DNA of 64,000 nucleotides from Microbacterium limosum (GTDB lineage: Bacteria; Actinomycetota; Actinomycetes; Actinomycetales; Microbacteriaceae): contig NZ_CP137080.1 in NCBI RefSeq assembly GCF_036324365.1, forward strand, positions 372,001 through 436,000, in the 5' to 3' direction. Positions 33,650 to 41,559 of this stretch are shown piece after piece. A program made the position numbers and the translations under genes. The notes under the pieces are model-generated. The model searched no databases and was not told where the DNA came from. It saw only the letters and a program-made list of their open reading frames with translations. Positions within the stretch are counted from its first letter, which is position 1. Every line of letters starts with the position of its first letter.

Positions 33650-33668
33650 TTAGGTAAGCCTTACCTGC
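33650..33668. promoter_or_regulatory. DtxR/IdeR-type iron box 2
   Basis: TTAGGTAAGCCTTACCTGC contains a perfect inverted repeat AGGTAAG-C-CTTACCT and about 14 of 19 consensus positions. It lies 27 bases before the lipoprotein start at 33695. Confidence 0.75.
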
Positions 33669-33694
33669 ATCCGAGAGAACCCTGGAGACAATCG

Positions 33695-34645
33695 ATGAGA
33701 ACCTCGCGCGCCCTGATCGCGACCTCGTTCACCCTCGCCGCCGGCGTCGCGCTGGCCGGCTGCGCAAGCGGCACCCCCGGTGCATCCGAGAGCCCCGCCG
33801 CGGAGGACGAGATCCTCACGATCGAGCACGCGCAGGGCGAGACCGAGGTCGCCGCCGACCCCGAGACCGTCATCGTGCTCGACCTGGCGAGCCTCGACAC
33901 GCTCGACGCCCTCGGGGTCGACGTCGCGGGTGTCGCCAAGGGCAACCTGCCGAGCTACCTCGACGACTACGAGGGGGACGAGTACCTCAACGCGGGCACC
34001 CTCTTCGAGCCCGACTTCGCCGAGATCGAGGCGGCATCGCCCGACCTGATCATCGTCGCCAACCGCTCGAGCGAGGCGTACCCCGAGCTGGCCGAGATCG
34101 CCCCGACGATCGACCTCACGCTCGACTGGACCGACTACCTCGGCAGCTTCGAGGCGAACACGCGCGCGCTCGGCGAGATCTTCGGCAAGCAGGACGAGGT
34201 CGACGCCGCGCTCGCCGAGATCGAGGACAAGATCGCCCAGACGCAGGATGCCGCGGCCGACGCCGGCACGGGCCTCATCGTGCTCACGAGCGGCGGCGAG
34301 GTCACCGCGTTCGGCCCCGGGTCGCGCTTCGGCTGGCTTCACGACGAGCTGGGCGTCACCCCCGCCATCGAGGACGTGGAGGCGGCCACGCACGGCGACC
34401 CCGTCTCGTTCGAGTTCCTGCTCGAGACCGACCCCGACTGGCTCTTCGTCATCGACCGCGACGCCGCCACCGGCGAGGGCACGCAGAGCGCCGAGCAGAT
34501 CCTCGACAACGAGATCGTCGCGCAGACCACCGCATGGTTGGCGGGCCAGGTCGTCTACCTCGACCCCGCCCCCTGGTACATCGTGATGAGCGGCCTGACC
34601 TCGGTCAACACGATGATCGACCAGATCCAGGGCGGCCTGTCCTGA
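33695..34645 (+). CDS. Siderophore ABC transporter substrate-binding lipoprotein
   Basis: The 316-residue protein has a lipoprotein signal (RTSRALIATSFTLAAGVALAGC, cleavage before Cys) and the FecB/FepB periplasmic-binding fold: VIVLDLASLDTLDALGVDV, then EIEAASPDLIIVANRSSEAY, and VTPAIEDVEAATHGDPVSFE. It captures a ferric siderophore outside the membrane for the permeases that follow. It starts at ATG 33695 and is the first gene of a four-gene operon under the iron boxes. Confidence 0.94.
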   Translation: MRTSRALIATSFTLAAGVALAGCASGTPGASESPAAEDEILTIEHAQGETEVAADPETVIVLDLASLDTLDALGVDVAGVAKGNLPSYLDDYEGDEYLNAGTLFEPDFAEIEAASPDLIIVANRSSEAYPELAEIAPTIDLTLDWTDYLGSFEANTRALGEIFGKQDEVDAALAEIEDKIAQTQDAAADAGTGLIVLTSGGEVTAFGPGSRFGWLHDELGVTPAIEDVEAATHGDPVSFEFLLETDPDWLFVIDRDAATGEGTQSAEQILDNEIVAQTTAWLAGQVVYLDPAPWYIVMSGLTSVNTMIDQIQGGLS

Positions 34646-34650
34646 CGCAG

Positions 34651-35655
34651 GTGCTCGACCCCGTCACCCCCGCCCCGGCGCGTGCCCGTCGCCGCGGGGC
34701 GGGGGTGGCGGCCGTGCTGGTCGTCGCAGCCCTCGCCGCCCTGAGCGTGTTCGTCGGGGTCGCCGACGTCTCGCCCGCGGCGCTGTTCGCCGGCGGGCCC
34801 GACTCGGATGCCGCGCTGCTGCTGTTCGCCAGCCGCATCCCGCGCACCCTGGCGGTGCTGCTCGCGGGGGCGGCGATGGCGATCGCGGGGCTCATCATGC
34901 AGATGATCGTGCGCAACAGGTTCGTCGAGCCGGGAACGGCCGGCACGGGGGAGTCGGCGGCCCTCGGCATCCTGGCCGTCACGCTCCTCGCCCCCGGGAT
35001 GCCGCTCGTCGGCAAGATGGCCGTCGCCGCCGTCTTCGCCCTCGCGGGCACCGCGCTGTTCCTCGCGATCCTGCGCCGCGTGCCGAGCCGCCAGATCATG
35101 CTCGTGCCGCTCGTGGGCATCATGCTCGGCGGGATCATCGGCGCGGTCACGACCTTCCTCGCCTACCGCTTCGACCTGCTGCAGACGCTCGGCACGTGGA
35201 TGACGGGCGACTTCTCCGGCGTCATGCGCGGCCGCTACGAGTTTCTCTGGATCGCCGCCGCCATGGTGGTCGTCGCGTGGATCGCCGCCGACCGCTTCAG
35301 CGTCGCGGGGCTCGGGGAGGAGTTCACCACCAACCTCGGCCTGAACTACGGCAGGGTCGTCGCGACCGGACTCGTCATCATCGCGGTGATCACCTCGGCC
35401 GTCATCGTCACGGCCGGCATGATCCCGTTCCTGGGGCTCGTCGTGCCCAACATCGTCAGCCTCGTGCGGGGCGACAACGTGCGCCGGTCGCTGCCGTGGG
35501 TCGCCCTGCTGGGCGCCGGCTTCATCCTGGTGTGCGACCTCATCGGCCGGCTCGTGCGCTTCCCCTACGAGATCCCGCTCGGCGTCGTCGTCCGAACGGT
35601 GGGTGCCGCGCTCTTCCTGTGGCTGCTGCTTCGGAGGGGATCCCGTGCGCACTGA
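34651..35655 (+). CDS. Siderophore ABC transporter permease (FecCD family), subunit 1
   Basis: The 334-residue membrane protein is a FecCD/BtuC-type permease with about 9-10 helices. It has the family blocks ASRIPRTLAVLLAGAAMAIAG, MQMIVRNRFVEPGTAGTGE, GMIPFLGLVVPNIVSLVRGD and FPYEIPLGVVVRTVGAALFL. It forms a heterodimeric channel with the next gene product. GTG 34651 begins five bases after the lipoprotein stop; the earlier frame lies inside that gene and is rejected. Confidence 0.92.
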   Translation: MLDPVTPAPARARRRGAGVAAVLVVAALAALSVFVGVADVSPAALFAGGPDSDAALLLFASRIPRTLAVLLAGAAMAIAGLIMQMIVRNRFVEPGTAGTGESAALGILAVTLLAPGMPLVGKMAVAAVFALAGTALFLAILRRVPSRQIMLVPLVGIMLGGIIGAVTTFLAYRFDLLQTLGTWMTGDFSGVMRGRYEFLWIAAAMVVVAWIAADRFSVAGLGEEFTTNLGLNYGRVVATGLVIIAVITSAVIVTAGMIPFLGLVVPNIVSLVRGDNVRRSLPWVALLGAGFILVCDLIGRLVRFPYEIPLGVVVRTVGAALFLWLLLRRGSRAH

Positions 35656-36700
35656 CCTCGCCCCCGCCCGCGCCGGCGCGCTCGCCGGCGAGCGGATGCC
35701 GCGGCGCCTGGCCGCCCGCGCCGGCGCGCTCTGGCGGCATCCGTGGGCACGCATCGCGCTCGCCGGGGCGATCGTCGTCGTGCTCGTCGGGCTGTACCTG
35801 TTCACCGACGTCCCCGGATCGCTCGACTACGCGCTGAAGATCCGCGGGCGCACGGTGCTCGCGATGCTCGTCGTCGCGGCCGCGATCGGCGCCTCGACCG
35901 TCGTGTTCCAGACGATCACCGACAACCGCATCCTCACGCCCGGGATCATGGGCTTCGACGCGCTCTACATCCTCATCCAGACGGTCGTCGTGTTCGTCTT
36001 CGGGTCGATGGCGCTCGCGACCGCAGACCCCGCGACGATGTGGATCGTCGAGATGGCCGTCATGACGGGCTTCGCGATGCTGCTGTTCCGATGGCTGTTC
36101 GGGGGGCGCCGGCGCGCGGGCGGCGCGGTGCGCAGCATCCACCTCATGCTGCTGGTGGGGATCGTGTTCGGGGTGTTCTTCCGCAGCCTCTCGCAATGGC
36201 TGCAGCGCATGATCGACCCCGCCGAGTTCGCCGTGCTGCAGGATGCGTTCTTCGCGAGCTTCTCCCGCCCCGACCCGCAGCTGCTGGTGTTCACCCTCGT
36301 GATCGTCGCGCTCGCGCTCGCCGCCCTCGTGCCGCTGCTGCACGTCCTCGACGTGCTCGCCCTGGGCGAGGCGACGGCGATCGGGCTCGGCGTGCGGCAC
36401 CGGGCCGTGGTCACCGCGCTGTTCGGGCTCGTCGCGGTCATGGTCGCGGCATCCACCGCGCTCGTCGGCCCGATCATGTTCTTCGGCCTGATCGTCGCGA
36501 ACCTCGCCTACGGTCTCGCCGGGTCGTTCCGGCACCGGCACGTGCTGCCCCTCGCGATCCTGCTCGGGCTCGTGTGCCTCGTCGGCGGGCAGCTCGTGCT
36601 CGAGCACCTCTTCGCGCTGCAGACCACGCTGAGCGTCATCATCGAGTTCGCCGGCGGCATCCTCTTCCTCTTCCTCGTCCTCCGAAAGGGAGCCCGATGA
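35645..36700 (+). CDS. Siderophore ABC transporter permease (FecCD family), subunit 2
   Basis: The 351-residue membrane protein is the second FecCD permease: IRGRTVLAMLVVAAAIGAST, FQTITDNRILTPGIMGFDALY, then LLHVLDVLALGEATAIGLGV, VGPIMFFGLIVANLAYGLAG and IIEFAGGILFLFLVLRKGAR. GTG 35645 overlaps the previous gene by 11 bases and follows GGAGGGG closely. It pairs with subunit 1 and the ATPase at 36697. Confidence 0.92.
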   Translation: MRTDLAPARAGALAGERMPRRLAARAGALWRHPWARIALAGAIVVVLVGLYLFTDVPGSLDYALKIRGRTVLAMLVVAAAIGASTVVFQTITDNRILTPGIMGFDALYILIQTVVVFVFGSMALATADPATMWIVEMAVMTGFAMLLFRWLFGGRRRAGGAVRSIHLMLLVGIVFGVFFRSLSQWLQRMIDPAEFAVLQDAFFASFSRPDPQLLVFTLVIVALALAALVPLLHVLDVLALGEATAIGLGVRHRAVVTALFGLVAVMVAASTALVGPIMFFGLIVANLAYGLAGSFRHRHVLPLAILLGLVCLVGGQLVLEHLFALQTTLSVIIEFAGGILFLFLVLRKGAR

Positions 36701-37455
36701 TCGAGCTGACCTCCGTGACCAAGCGCTACGGCGCCACCGCCGTCGTCGACGAGGTGACGCTCGCACTCGGCGACGTCGGCGTCACGTCGATCATCGGGCC
36801 CAACGGCGCGGGCAAATCGACGCTCTTCGGGATCGTCGGGCGGCTGCTCGCCCCGGATGCCGGGCACGTCACGATCGACGGCCTGCCCGCGGCATCCGCC
36901 CCGCCCGGCGAGCTCGCCCGCCGGATCGCCCTGCTGCGGCAGGACAACCACCTGACCGCGCGGCTGAGCGTCGCCGACCTCGTGGAGTTCGGCCGCTACC
37001 CGCACTCGCGGGGGCGGCTCGGGCCCGCCGACCGCGACGCCGTGGAGCGCGCGATCGCGTACCTCGACCTCGATGCGCTGCGCGGCCGGTTCCTCGACGA
37101 GCTCTCGGGCGGCCAGCGCCAGCGGGCGTTCATCGCCATGGTGCTCGCGCAGGACACCCGCTACGTGCTGCTCGACGAGCCGCTCAACAACCTCGACCTC
37201 AAGCACGCCGTCGAGATCATGCGGCTGCTGCGGCGCATGGCCGACGACCTCGACAAGCGCGTCATCGTCGTGCTGCACGACATCAACTTCGCCGCGACGC
37301 ACTCCGACCGCATCGTCGCGATGCGAAACGGGCGCGTCGTGGCGGATGCCGCGGCATCCGCCGTCATGACGCCCGAGCTGCTCTCGGACATCTACGACCT
37401 GCCGGTGGACGTGCGCGAGATCGACGGCCGTCCCGTCGCGCTGTACTACGCCTGA
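36697..37455 (+). CDS. Siderophore ABC transporter ATP-binding protein
   Basis: The 252-residue ATPase has Walker A IIGPNGAGKSTLF, the Q-loop LLRQDNHL, the signature LSGGQRQRAFIAMVLAQ, Walker B YVLLDEPLNNLD and the H-loop VLHDINFAATHSD. It powers iron-siderophore import with the two permeases. Its ATG overlaps the permease stop (ATGA). It is last in the operon. Confidence 0.95.
   Translation: MIELTSVTKRYGATAVVDEVTLALGDVGVTSIIGPNGAGKSTLFGIVGRLLAPDAGHVTIDGLPAASAPPGELARRIALLRQDNHLTARLSVADLVEFGRYPHSRGRLGPADRDAVERAIAYLDLDALRGRFLDELSGGQRQRAFIAMVLAQDTRYVLLDEPLNNLDLKHAVEIMRLLRRMADDLDKRVIVVLHDINFAATHSDRIVAMRNGRVVADAAASAVMTPELLSDIYDLPVDVREIDGRPVALYYA
37344..37359. repeat. Perfect palindrome GGATGCCGCGGCATCC, copy 1
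   Basis: This copy lies inside the siderophore ATPase gene, coding for ADAAASA. The same 16-mer occurs at 40354, 50272 and 53670. Confidence 0.75.
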
Positions 37456-37477
37456 GCGCGGGGATCGTGCGACCCGG

Positions 37478-37696
37478 CTAGAGCTGGATGCCCTTGTCGT
37501 CGTCGTTGACGCCGACGTTGCGCCCGCGCCACGACTCGTAGGCGATCAGCCAGCCGAGTGAGACGACCACTCCGAGCGCGAGCCCGAGCACCCAGTTCTG
37601 CAGCAGCACCCCGACGACGAGGCCGGCGACGAGGAGGCCGGCCGTGCCCAGGAGCCAGGTGCGGCGGCCGCGGGGCCAGGGGGAGCGCTGCGTCAT
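37478..37696 (-). CDS. Small membrane protein, unknown
   Basis: The 72-residue protein has a basic N-terminus (TQRSPWPRGRR), two closely spaced hydrophobic helices (WLLGTAGLLVAGLVVGVLL and WVLGLALGVVVSLGWLIAY), and an acidic tail (GVNDDDKGIQL). It is convergent with the ATPase gene. No family assignment is possible, but composition and frame bias support a real gene. Confidence 0.65.
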   Translation of the reverse strand: MTQRSPWPRGRRTWLLGTAGLLVAGLVVGVLLQNWVLGLALGVVVSLGWLIAYESWRGRNVGVNDDDKGIQL

Positions 37697-37752
37697 CCCG
37701 CCAGCCTACGTCCCCCCGCCCACCCCGCCCACGCCGCCCCCGCCCCCCGCCC

Positions 37753-37825
37753 CGCCGAAACACCACGTCTGCGCCGACGCGCCGTCCGACGGATGGGGTT
37801 TCGCCGCAGACGTGGTGTCTCGGCG
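37753..37825. repeat. Imperfect inverted repeat, 24-bp arms (REP-like)
   Basis: Arms 37753-37776 and 37802-37825 are complementary at 22 of 24 positions, with a 13-bp perfect core (CACCACGTCTGCG / CGCAGACGTGGTG), around a 25-base loop. It lies in the gap between a small membrane protein gene and a broken peptidase gene. It may be a repetitive extragenic palindrome or a bidirectional terminator. Confidence 0.65.
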
Positions 37826-37886
37826 TGGGACGAGGGCTTGTCCGCCGGCGTGCGGAGGGGTTGAGTGGGATGCGGAGAGTGATGCC

Positions 37887-38155
37887 ATGACACGCCACCT
37901 TCTGCTGCTCTCGTGCGGACTCGGCGCTCTGCCCGACTTCGTGCACTCGCGCGTGCGCAAGCATCCCGGCGCCGTGCGCGTCGCCTACGTGCCGACGGCG
38001 GCGCGGGCGCTCGCCGATCCGAGCGCATCCGGGCACGGTACCGCCGTGACTTCCACCTCGAGATGCTCGCCGACGACCAGGCGATCATCGTCGAGGACGA
38101 CGCCGCGGCCGTCGTGGAATCGGCCCTCGTGGACCTCGAATCGGTGAACGGGTGA
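37887..38155 (+). pseudogene. Peptidase E (S51) relic with an internal deletion
   Basis: The frame starts MTRHLLLLSCGLGALPDFVH and continues VRVAYVPTAARALADPS, as in peptidase E/alpha-aspartyl dipeptidases. It then loses frame, and a neighbouring frame supplies a tail resembling the family C-terminus (MLADDQAIIVEDDAAAVV). The middle, with the catalytic Ser, is gone: about 90 codons remain of over 200. It is clearly broken. Confidence 0.6.
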
Positions 38156-38200
38156 CGCCGGGTCCCCCACGACGGGCCGAGCCGGAGCTCCGCCTCCGGG

Positions 38201-39157
38201 TCAGCGCGAGCGGTGATCCTCCGGGTGCAGGCGGGGCCCCCGCCGCGGCTCGCGCACGCCCGAGGCGCCGATGAGGCGGATGACGCGCTGACGCTGCCCG
38301 GCCCACGGCGAGAGCAGCTCGAGCATCCCGGCGTCGTCCGTGCGGCGACCCGCCAGGGCGTATCCGACCTCGTGCGCGAGGTGGTAGTCGCCGACGCTCA
38401 CGGCATCCGGGTCGCCCAGGGCCCGGATGCGCGTTTCGGCGGCCGTCCAGACGCCCACCCCGCGGACGCTCGTGAGCACCCGCTCCACCGCCTCCCCGTC
38501 GGAGCCCTCGCCCACCGCCCGCACGAGGGAGCGGCCCACGCGGGCCGCCTCGACGATCGTGCGCGCCTGCGGAGGCTCGAGCCCGGCGCGGTGGAACCCC
38601 CACGAGGGGATGCCGCGCCAGCCCTCGATCGGAGGCGGGGCGAACATCGGGATGGGCGTCGGCCCGGGGGCACGCTCTCCGAACCACGTGACGAGCCGGC
38701 GCCAGGCCGCGAACGCCTGCATGCCCGTGACCTTCTGCTCGATGATCGCGCACACGAGCGAGTCGAACAGGATGCCGGTGCGACCGAGCCGGAGTGCGGG
38801 GTTGCGCCGATGGGCCTCCGCGACGAGCGGGTGCGCGCCCGGGTCGAAGCGCTCGGGGCGGTCGTCGGCGCCGCACAGGGCGGGGAGCTGGCCGAGCGCC
38901 CACTCGGCGCCCGGCCCCCACGCCGCCGCACGCACGGCGCCGCCGCCCACCGGCCGCATCGCGAGGGTCGCGATCCCCTCGGGGGTGCGGCTGGCCCGCC
39001 AGATGACCGGACCGTCGGCGACCATCGTGGGGTCGTTGCGCCCCCGGCGCTGGAACAGCACCGCGCGGGCGATGTCGACCGGATGCCGCGGGCGGTACTC
39101 GCTCTCGCGCGCCGGCATGCGCGCGGACGCGGGAGCGGCATCCGCGGTCATCGTCAT
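38201..39157 (-). CDS. DNA-3-methyladenine glycosylase II-like protein (AlkA/HhH-GPD)
   Basis: The 318-residue protein has the AlkA-type N-terminal fold followed by a HhH-GPD domain: ILFDSLVCAIIEQKVTGMQA, the helix-hairpin-helix VLTSVRGVGVWTAAETRI and the catalytic Asp in VSVGDYHLAHEVG (about residue 255). It would excise alkylated bases as the first step of base excision repair. It starts at ATG 39157. It is downstream of the winged-helix regulator on the same strand with a 107-bp gap, so independent. Confidence 0.88.
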   Translation of the reverse strand: MTMTADAAPASARMPARESEYRPRHPVDIARAVLFQRRGRNDPTMVADGPVIWRASRTPEGIATLAMRPVGGGAVRAAAWGPGAEWALGQLPALCGADDRPERFDPGAHPLVAEAHRRNPALRLGRTGILFDSLVCAIIEQKVTGMQAFAAWRRLVTWFGERAPGPTPIPMFAPPPIEGWRGIPSWGFHRAGLEPPQARTIVEAARVGRSLVRAVGEGSDGEAVERVLTSVRGVGVWTAAETRIRALGDPDAVSVGDYHLAHEVGYALAGRRTDDAGMLELLSPWAGQRQRVIRLIGASGVREPRRGPRLHPEDHRSR

Positions 39158-39264
39158 GCCGACACCCTACGTGGGGCCGGCGACAGGCGAGTCGGCCCGC
39201 GCGCGGACCGCCTCCGGGCCGGGCGCTCCGCGCGGGTGCGATGCCCGGCCGTCCGGCTTCGGGA

Positions 39265-40029
39265 TCAGAAGCGGTCGGGCGAGGGCGTGCCGTGGCCGTA
39301 GCGGATGGAGACGTCGGCGTGACGATCGAAGCGGTAGCCGACGCCGCGCACCGTGCGCACGATGTCCTCGTAGCGGCCGAGCTTGGCGCGCAGGCGCCGC
39401 ACGTGCACGTCGATCGTGCGCTCGCCGGGAGCCTCCTCGTCGGCGCCCGCCGCCCACAGCGACGACACCAGCTCGGTGCGCTCGATCGTGCGACCCTCGC
39501 GCAGCACCAGGTACTGCAGCAGCTCGAACTCCTTGTAGGTGAACGCGGCGGACTCGCCGTCGAGGAGGACCTTCTTGCGCGAGATGTCGACGACCACGCC
39601 CACGGGGGCGCGGCTGGCGTCGTCGGCGTCGGACTTGTGGCGGGCGACGGCGCTCGGCTCGTGCAGGGCGAGACGCACGACATCCACGTCGCGACCGCCG
39701 GCGCCGATCGGGGCGAGGGCGACCGTCGCGTAGGTCTCGGCGCCGGGAGCGAGGTCGGCGAGGGTGCGGCGCAGCGCGTCGACGAGGGCGCCGAGGCTGA
39801 CGCCGGCCGCCTGGGCCTTCGCCTCGTCGAGGCCGACGTAGAGCGCGAAGCCGCGCGGCGAGGTGCCGGCGGGGACGGCACGCGCGGGGGCGGCGTCCGC
39901 CGCCGCTGCTGCGGGCGGATCGGGGATCGCGGCGCCGGCGGCGGCGGGCGAGGCGGGTCCGGCGACCGGGGGGACGGCGCGGAGGGCGGGGCGGGAGACG
40001 GGGCGCTCGAGAAGGGCGGAGTTCGACAT
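39265..40029 (-). CDS. Winged-helix (OmpR/PhoB-type) transcriptional regulator without receiver domain
   Basis: The C-terminal 100 residues form an OmpR/PhoB winged helix: VDISRKKVLLDGESAAFTYK, EFELLQYLVLREGRTIERTE, TIDVHVRRLRAKLGRYEDIV, RTVRGVGYRF. The N-terminal part (about 155 residues) is Ala/Pro-rich and then a small alpha/beta segment (GFALYVGLDEAKAQAAGVSL), with no phospho-acceptor receiver. Such proteins are common actinobacterial regulators with unknown inputs. ATG 40029 (MSNSALL) is preferred to the far upstream ATG 40158. Tandem CCGAATG repeats 300 bp upstream could be its site. Confidence 0.85.
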   Translation of the reverse strand: MSNSALLERPVSRPALRAVPPVAGPASPAAAGAAIPDPPAAAAADAAPARAVPAGTSPRGFALYVGLDEAKAQAAGVSLGALVDALRRTLADLAPGAETYATVALAPIGAGGRDVDVVRLALHEPSAVARHKSDADDASRAPVGVVVDISRKKVLLDGESAAFTYKEFELLQYLVLREGRTIERTELVSSLWAAGADEEAPGERTIDVHVRRLRAKLGRYEDIVRTVRGVGYRFDRHADVSIRYGHGTPSPDRF

Positions 40030-40393
40030 GATGGCGGTGTCCTCGGAAGGAAGGGAACCCATGGGGTTCGGGGGTGCTGCGATGTGCCGGTGTGCGGCCG
40101 GGGACGAGGCATCGTGCTCTGCGCCGTGCGGCGACGGGAGCGATGCTCGGGGGCTCATGCGGGCTCGCTCAGATGCGGGCGGTGAGCCGGACGGGGGTCA
40201 CGTAGCGTCAGCGACACATTCGACAACACAGGACAACACGGCCGGCCATCATGGAGCCGGCACTCCCGTTCGCCTCCCAGGCGGACAGAGGGCGTGCGTT
40301 GTCGGTCATGGGGCCGATTATGACCGAATGCGTCCGAATGTGTCAAACCGCACGGATGCCGCGGCATCCGTGGGCGGTGAACGAACAGATTGC
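40030..40393. other. 364-bp gene-free stretch upstream of the winged-helix regulator
   Basis: It contains the 10-bp inverted pair GACACATTCG (40213-40222) and CGAATGTGTC (40335-40344), the tandem CCGAATG at 40324-40340 with a 10-bp period, and one GGATGCCGCGGCATCC palindrome (40354-40369). No gene is seen. It is likely the promoter region of the regulator gene. Confidence 0.4.
40354..40369. repeat. Perfect palindrome GGATGCCGCGGCATCC, copy 2
   Basis: The palindrome extends to CACGGATGCC/GGCATCCGTG and lies between the acetylxylan-esterase stop and the regulator promoter region. Confidence 0.75.
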
Positions 40394-41374
40394 TCAGGCG
40401 GCGCCGAATCGCTCCGCCAGCCACGCGACCTGCCGCAGCCACTGGTGATGCCCGCCGCCCTCGTGGCCGTTGTACTGGTAGACCTCGATGCTCTTGTCGG
40501 CGGAGCGCAGCGCGTTGTACGCCGCGAAGACGCTGCCGGGCAGCACGATCTCGTCCATCAGCGCCACGGAGAACAGGGCGGGGGCGGTGACGCGCCGCGC
40601 GAGGATCGCGCCGTCGAAGTGCGACAGCGTGCGCAGCACCTGGTCGGAGGCGTCGCGATGGATCGACAGGTACCGCGTGATCTCGGTGAACGGCGCCCCG
40701 GGTGTCTTGACGATGGAGCGGGGGAAGTCGCAGAGGAACGGCACATCGGGCATGACGGCGGAGACGAGGGGCGACAGCGCGGCCGCGGCGATCGCGGTGC
40801 CGCCGCCCTGGCTGCCGCCGGTGACGGCGATGCGCTCGCGGTCGACGCCCTCCAGCCCCGCGGCGGTCTCGACGAGCCGCACCGCGTCGGTGAACATGCG
40901 CCGGTAGTAGTACTGCGCCGGATCGAGGATGCCGCGCGTCATCACGCCGGGCACGGCGCCGTCGCTGCCGTGCGGATCCGGGGTGTGGCCGCCCGAGCCC
41001 CACGTACTGCCCTGGCCGCGGGTGTCCATCAGGATGTGGACGTAGCCGGAGGCCGCCCACTTCAGGTGCTCGCCGGGGAGCCCCCGCCCGCCCCCGTAGC
41101 CGACGTACTCGATCACGGCGGGGCGCGGCTCGCCCGTGCGAGGGCGGGAGATCCACGCGCGGATCGGATCGCCCGCGAACCCCGAGAACTCCAGGTCCTC
41201 GATGACGATCTCGAAGATCGGGCTCGAGGCCGGCGCGATGACGGGTGCGAATGCCGCGGCGCGCGCCTGCTCGAGCGTCTCGCTCCAGAAGGCATCCAGG
41301 CCCTCGGGCTCGACGAGCGCGGGGGAGTACGCCCGCAGCTCCTCCAGGGGCAGGTCGGTGAACATGAGCGCCAT
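40394..41374 (-). CDS. Acetylxylan esterase / cephalosporin-C deacetylase (AXE1, CE7 family)
   Basis: The 326-residue alpha/beta-hydrolase has the CE7 blocks VIEYVGYGGGRGLP, ILMDTRGQGSTWGSGG, the nucleophile Ser in VTGGSQGGGTAIAA (about 187), MPDVPFLCDFPRSI, Asp in LMDEIVLPGS (about 272) and His in NGHEGGG (about 304). It removes acetyl groups from xylo-oligosaccharides or similar small esters. ATG 41374 follows AGAGGA. It is divergent from the beta-glucosidase at 41560, so both may serve plant-polysaccharide use. Confidence 0.92.
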   Translation of the reverse strand: MALMFTDLPLEELRAYSPALVEPEGLDAFWSETLEQARAAAFAPVIAPASSPIFEIVIEDLEFSGFAGDPIRAWISRPRTGEPRPAVIEYVGYGGGRGLPGEHLKWAASGYVHILMDTRGQGSTWGSGGHTPDPHGSDGAVPGVMTRGILDPAQYYYRRMFTDAVRLVETAAGLEGVDRERIAVTGGSQGGGTAIAAAALSPLVSAVMPDVPFLCDFPRSIVKTPGAPFTEITRYLSIHRDASDQVLRTLSHFDGAILARRVTAPALFSVALMDEIVLPGSVFAAYNALRSADKSIEVYQYNGHEGGGHHQWLRQVAWLAERFGAA

Positions 41375-41559
41375 CGGGTCCTCTGTCCGTTCAGGGTGTG
41401 CCCCCACCCTAGGGGAGCCCGGCGAGCCCCCGCCTGATAAGTTGTGTTCGTATGCAAATTCGGGCGGTGGGCGCGAGCGGGCAGACTGGGGTGACCGCGA
41501 CGACGCCCGGCGGGCGCGCCCAGGCTCGCGGCCGACCGGACGAGGGTGACGGAGAGAGC

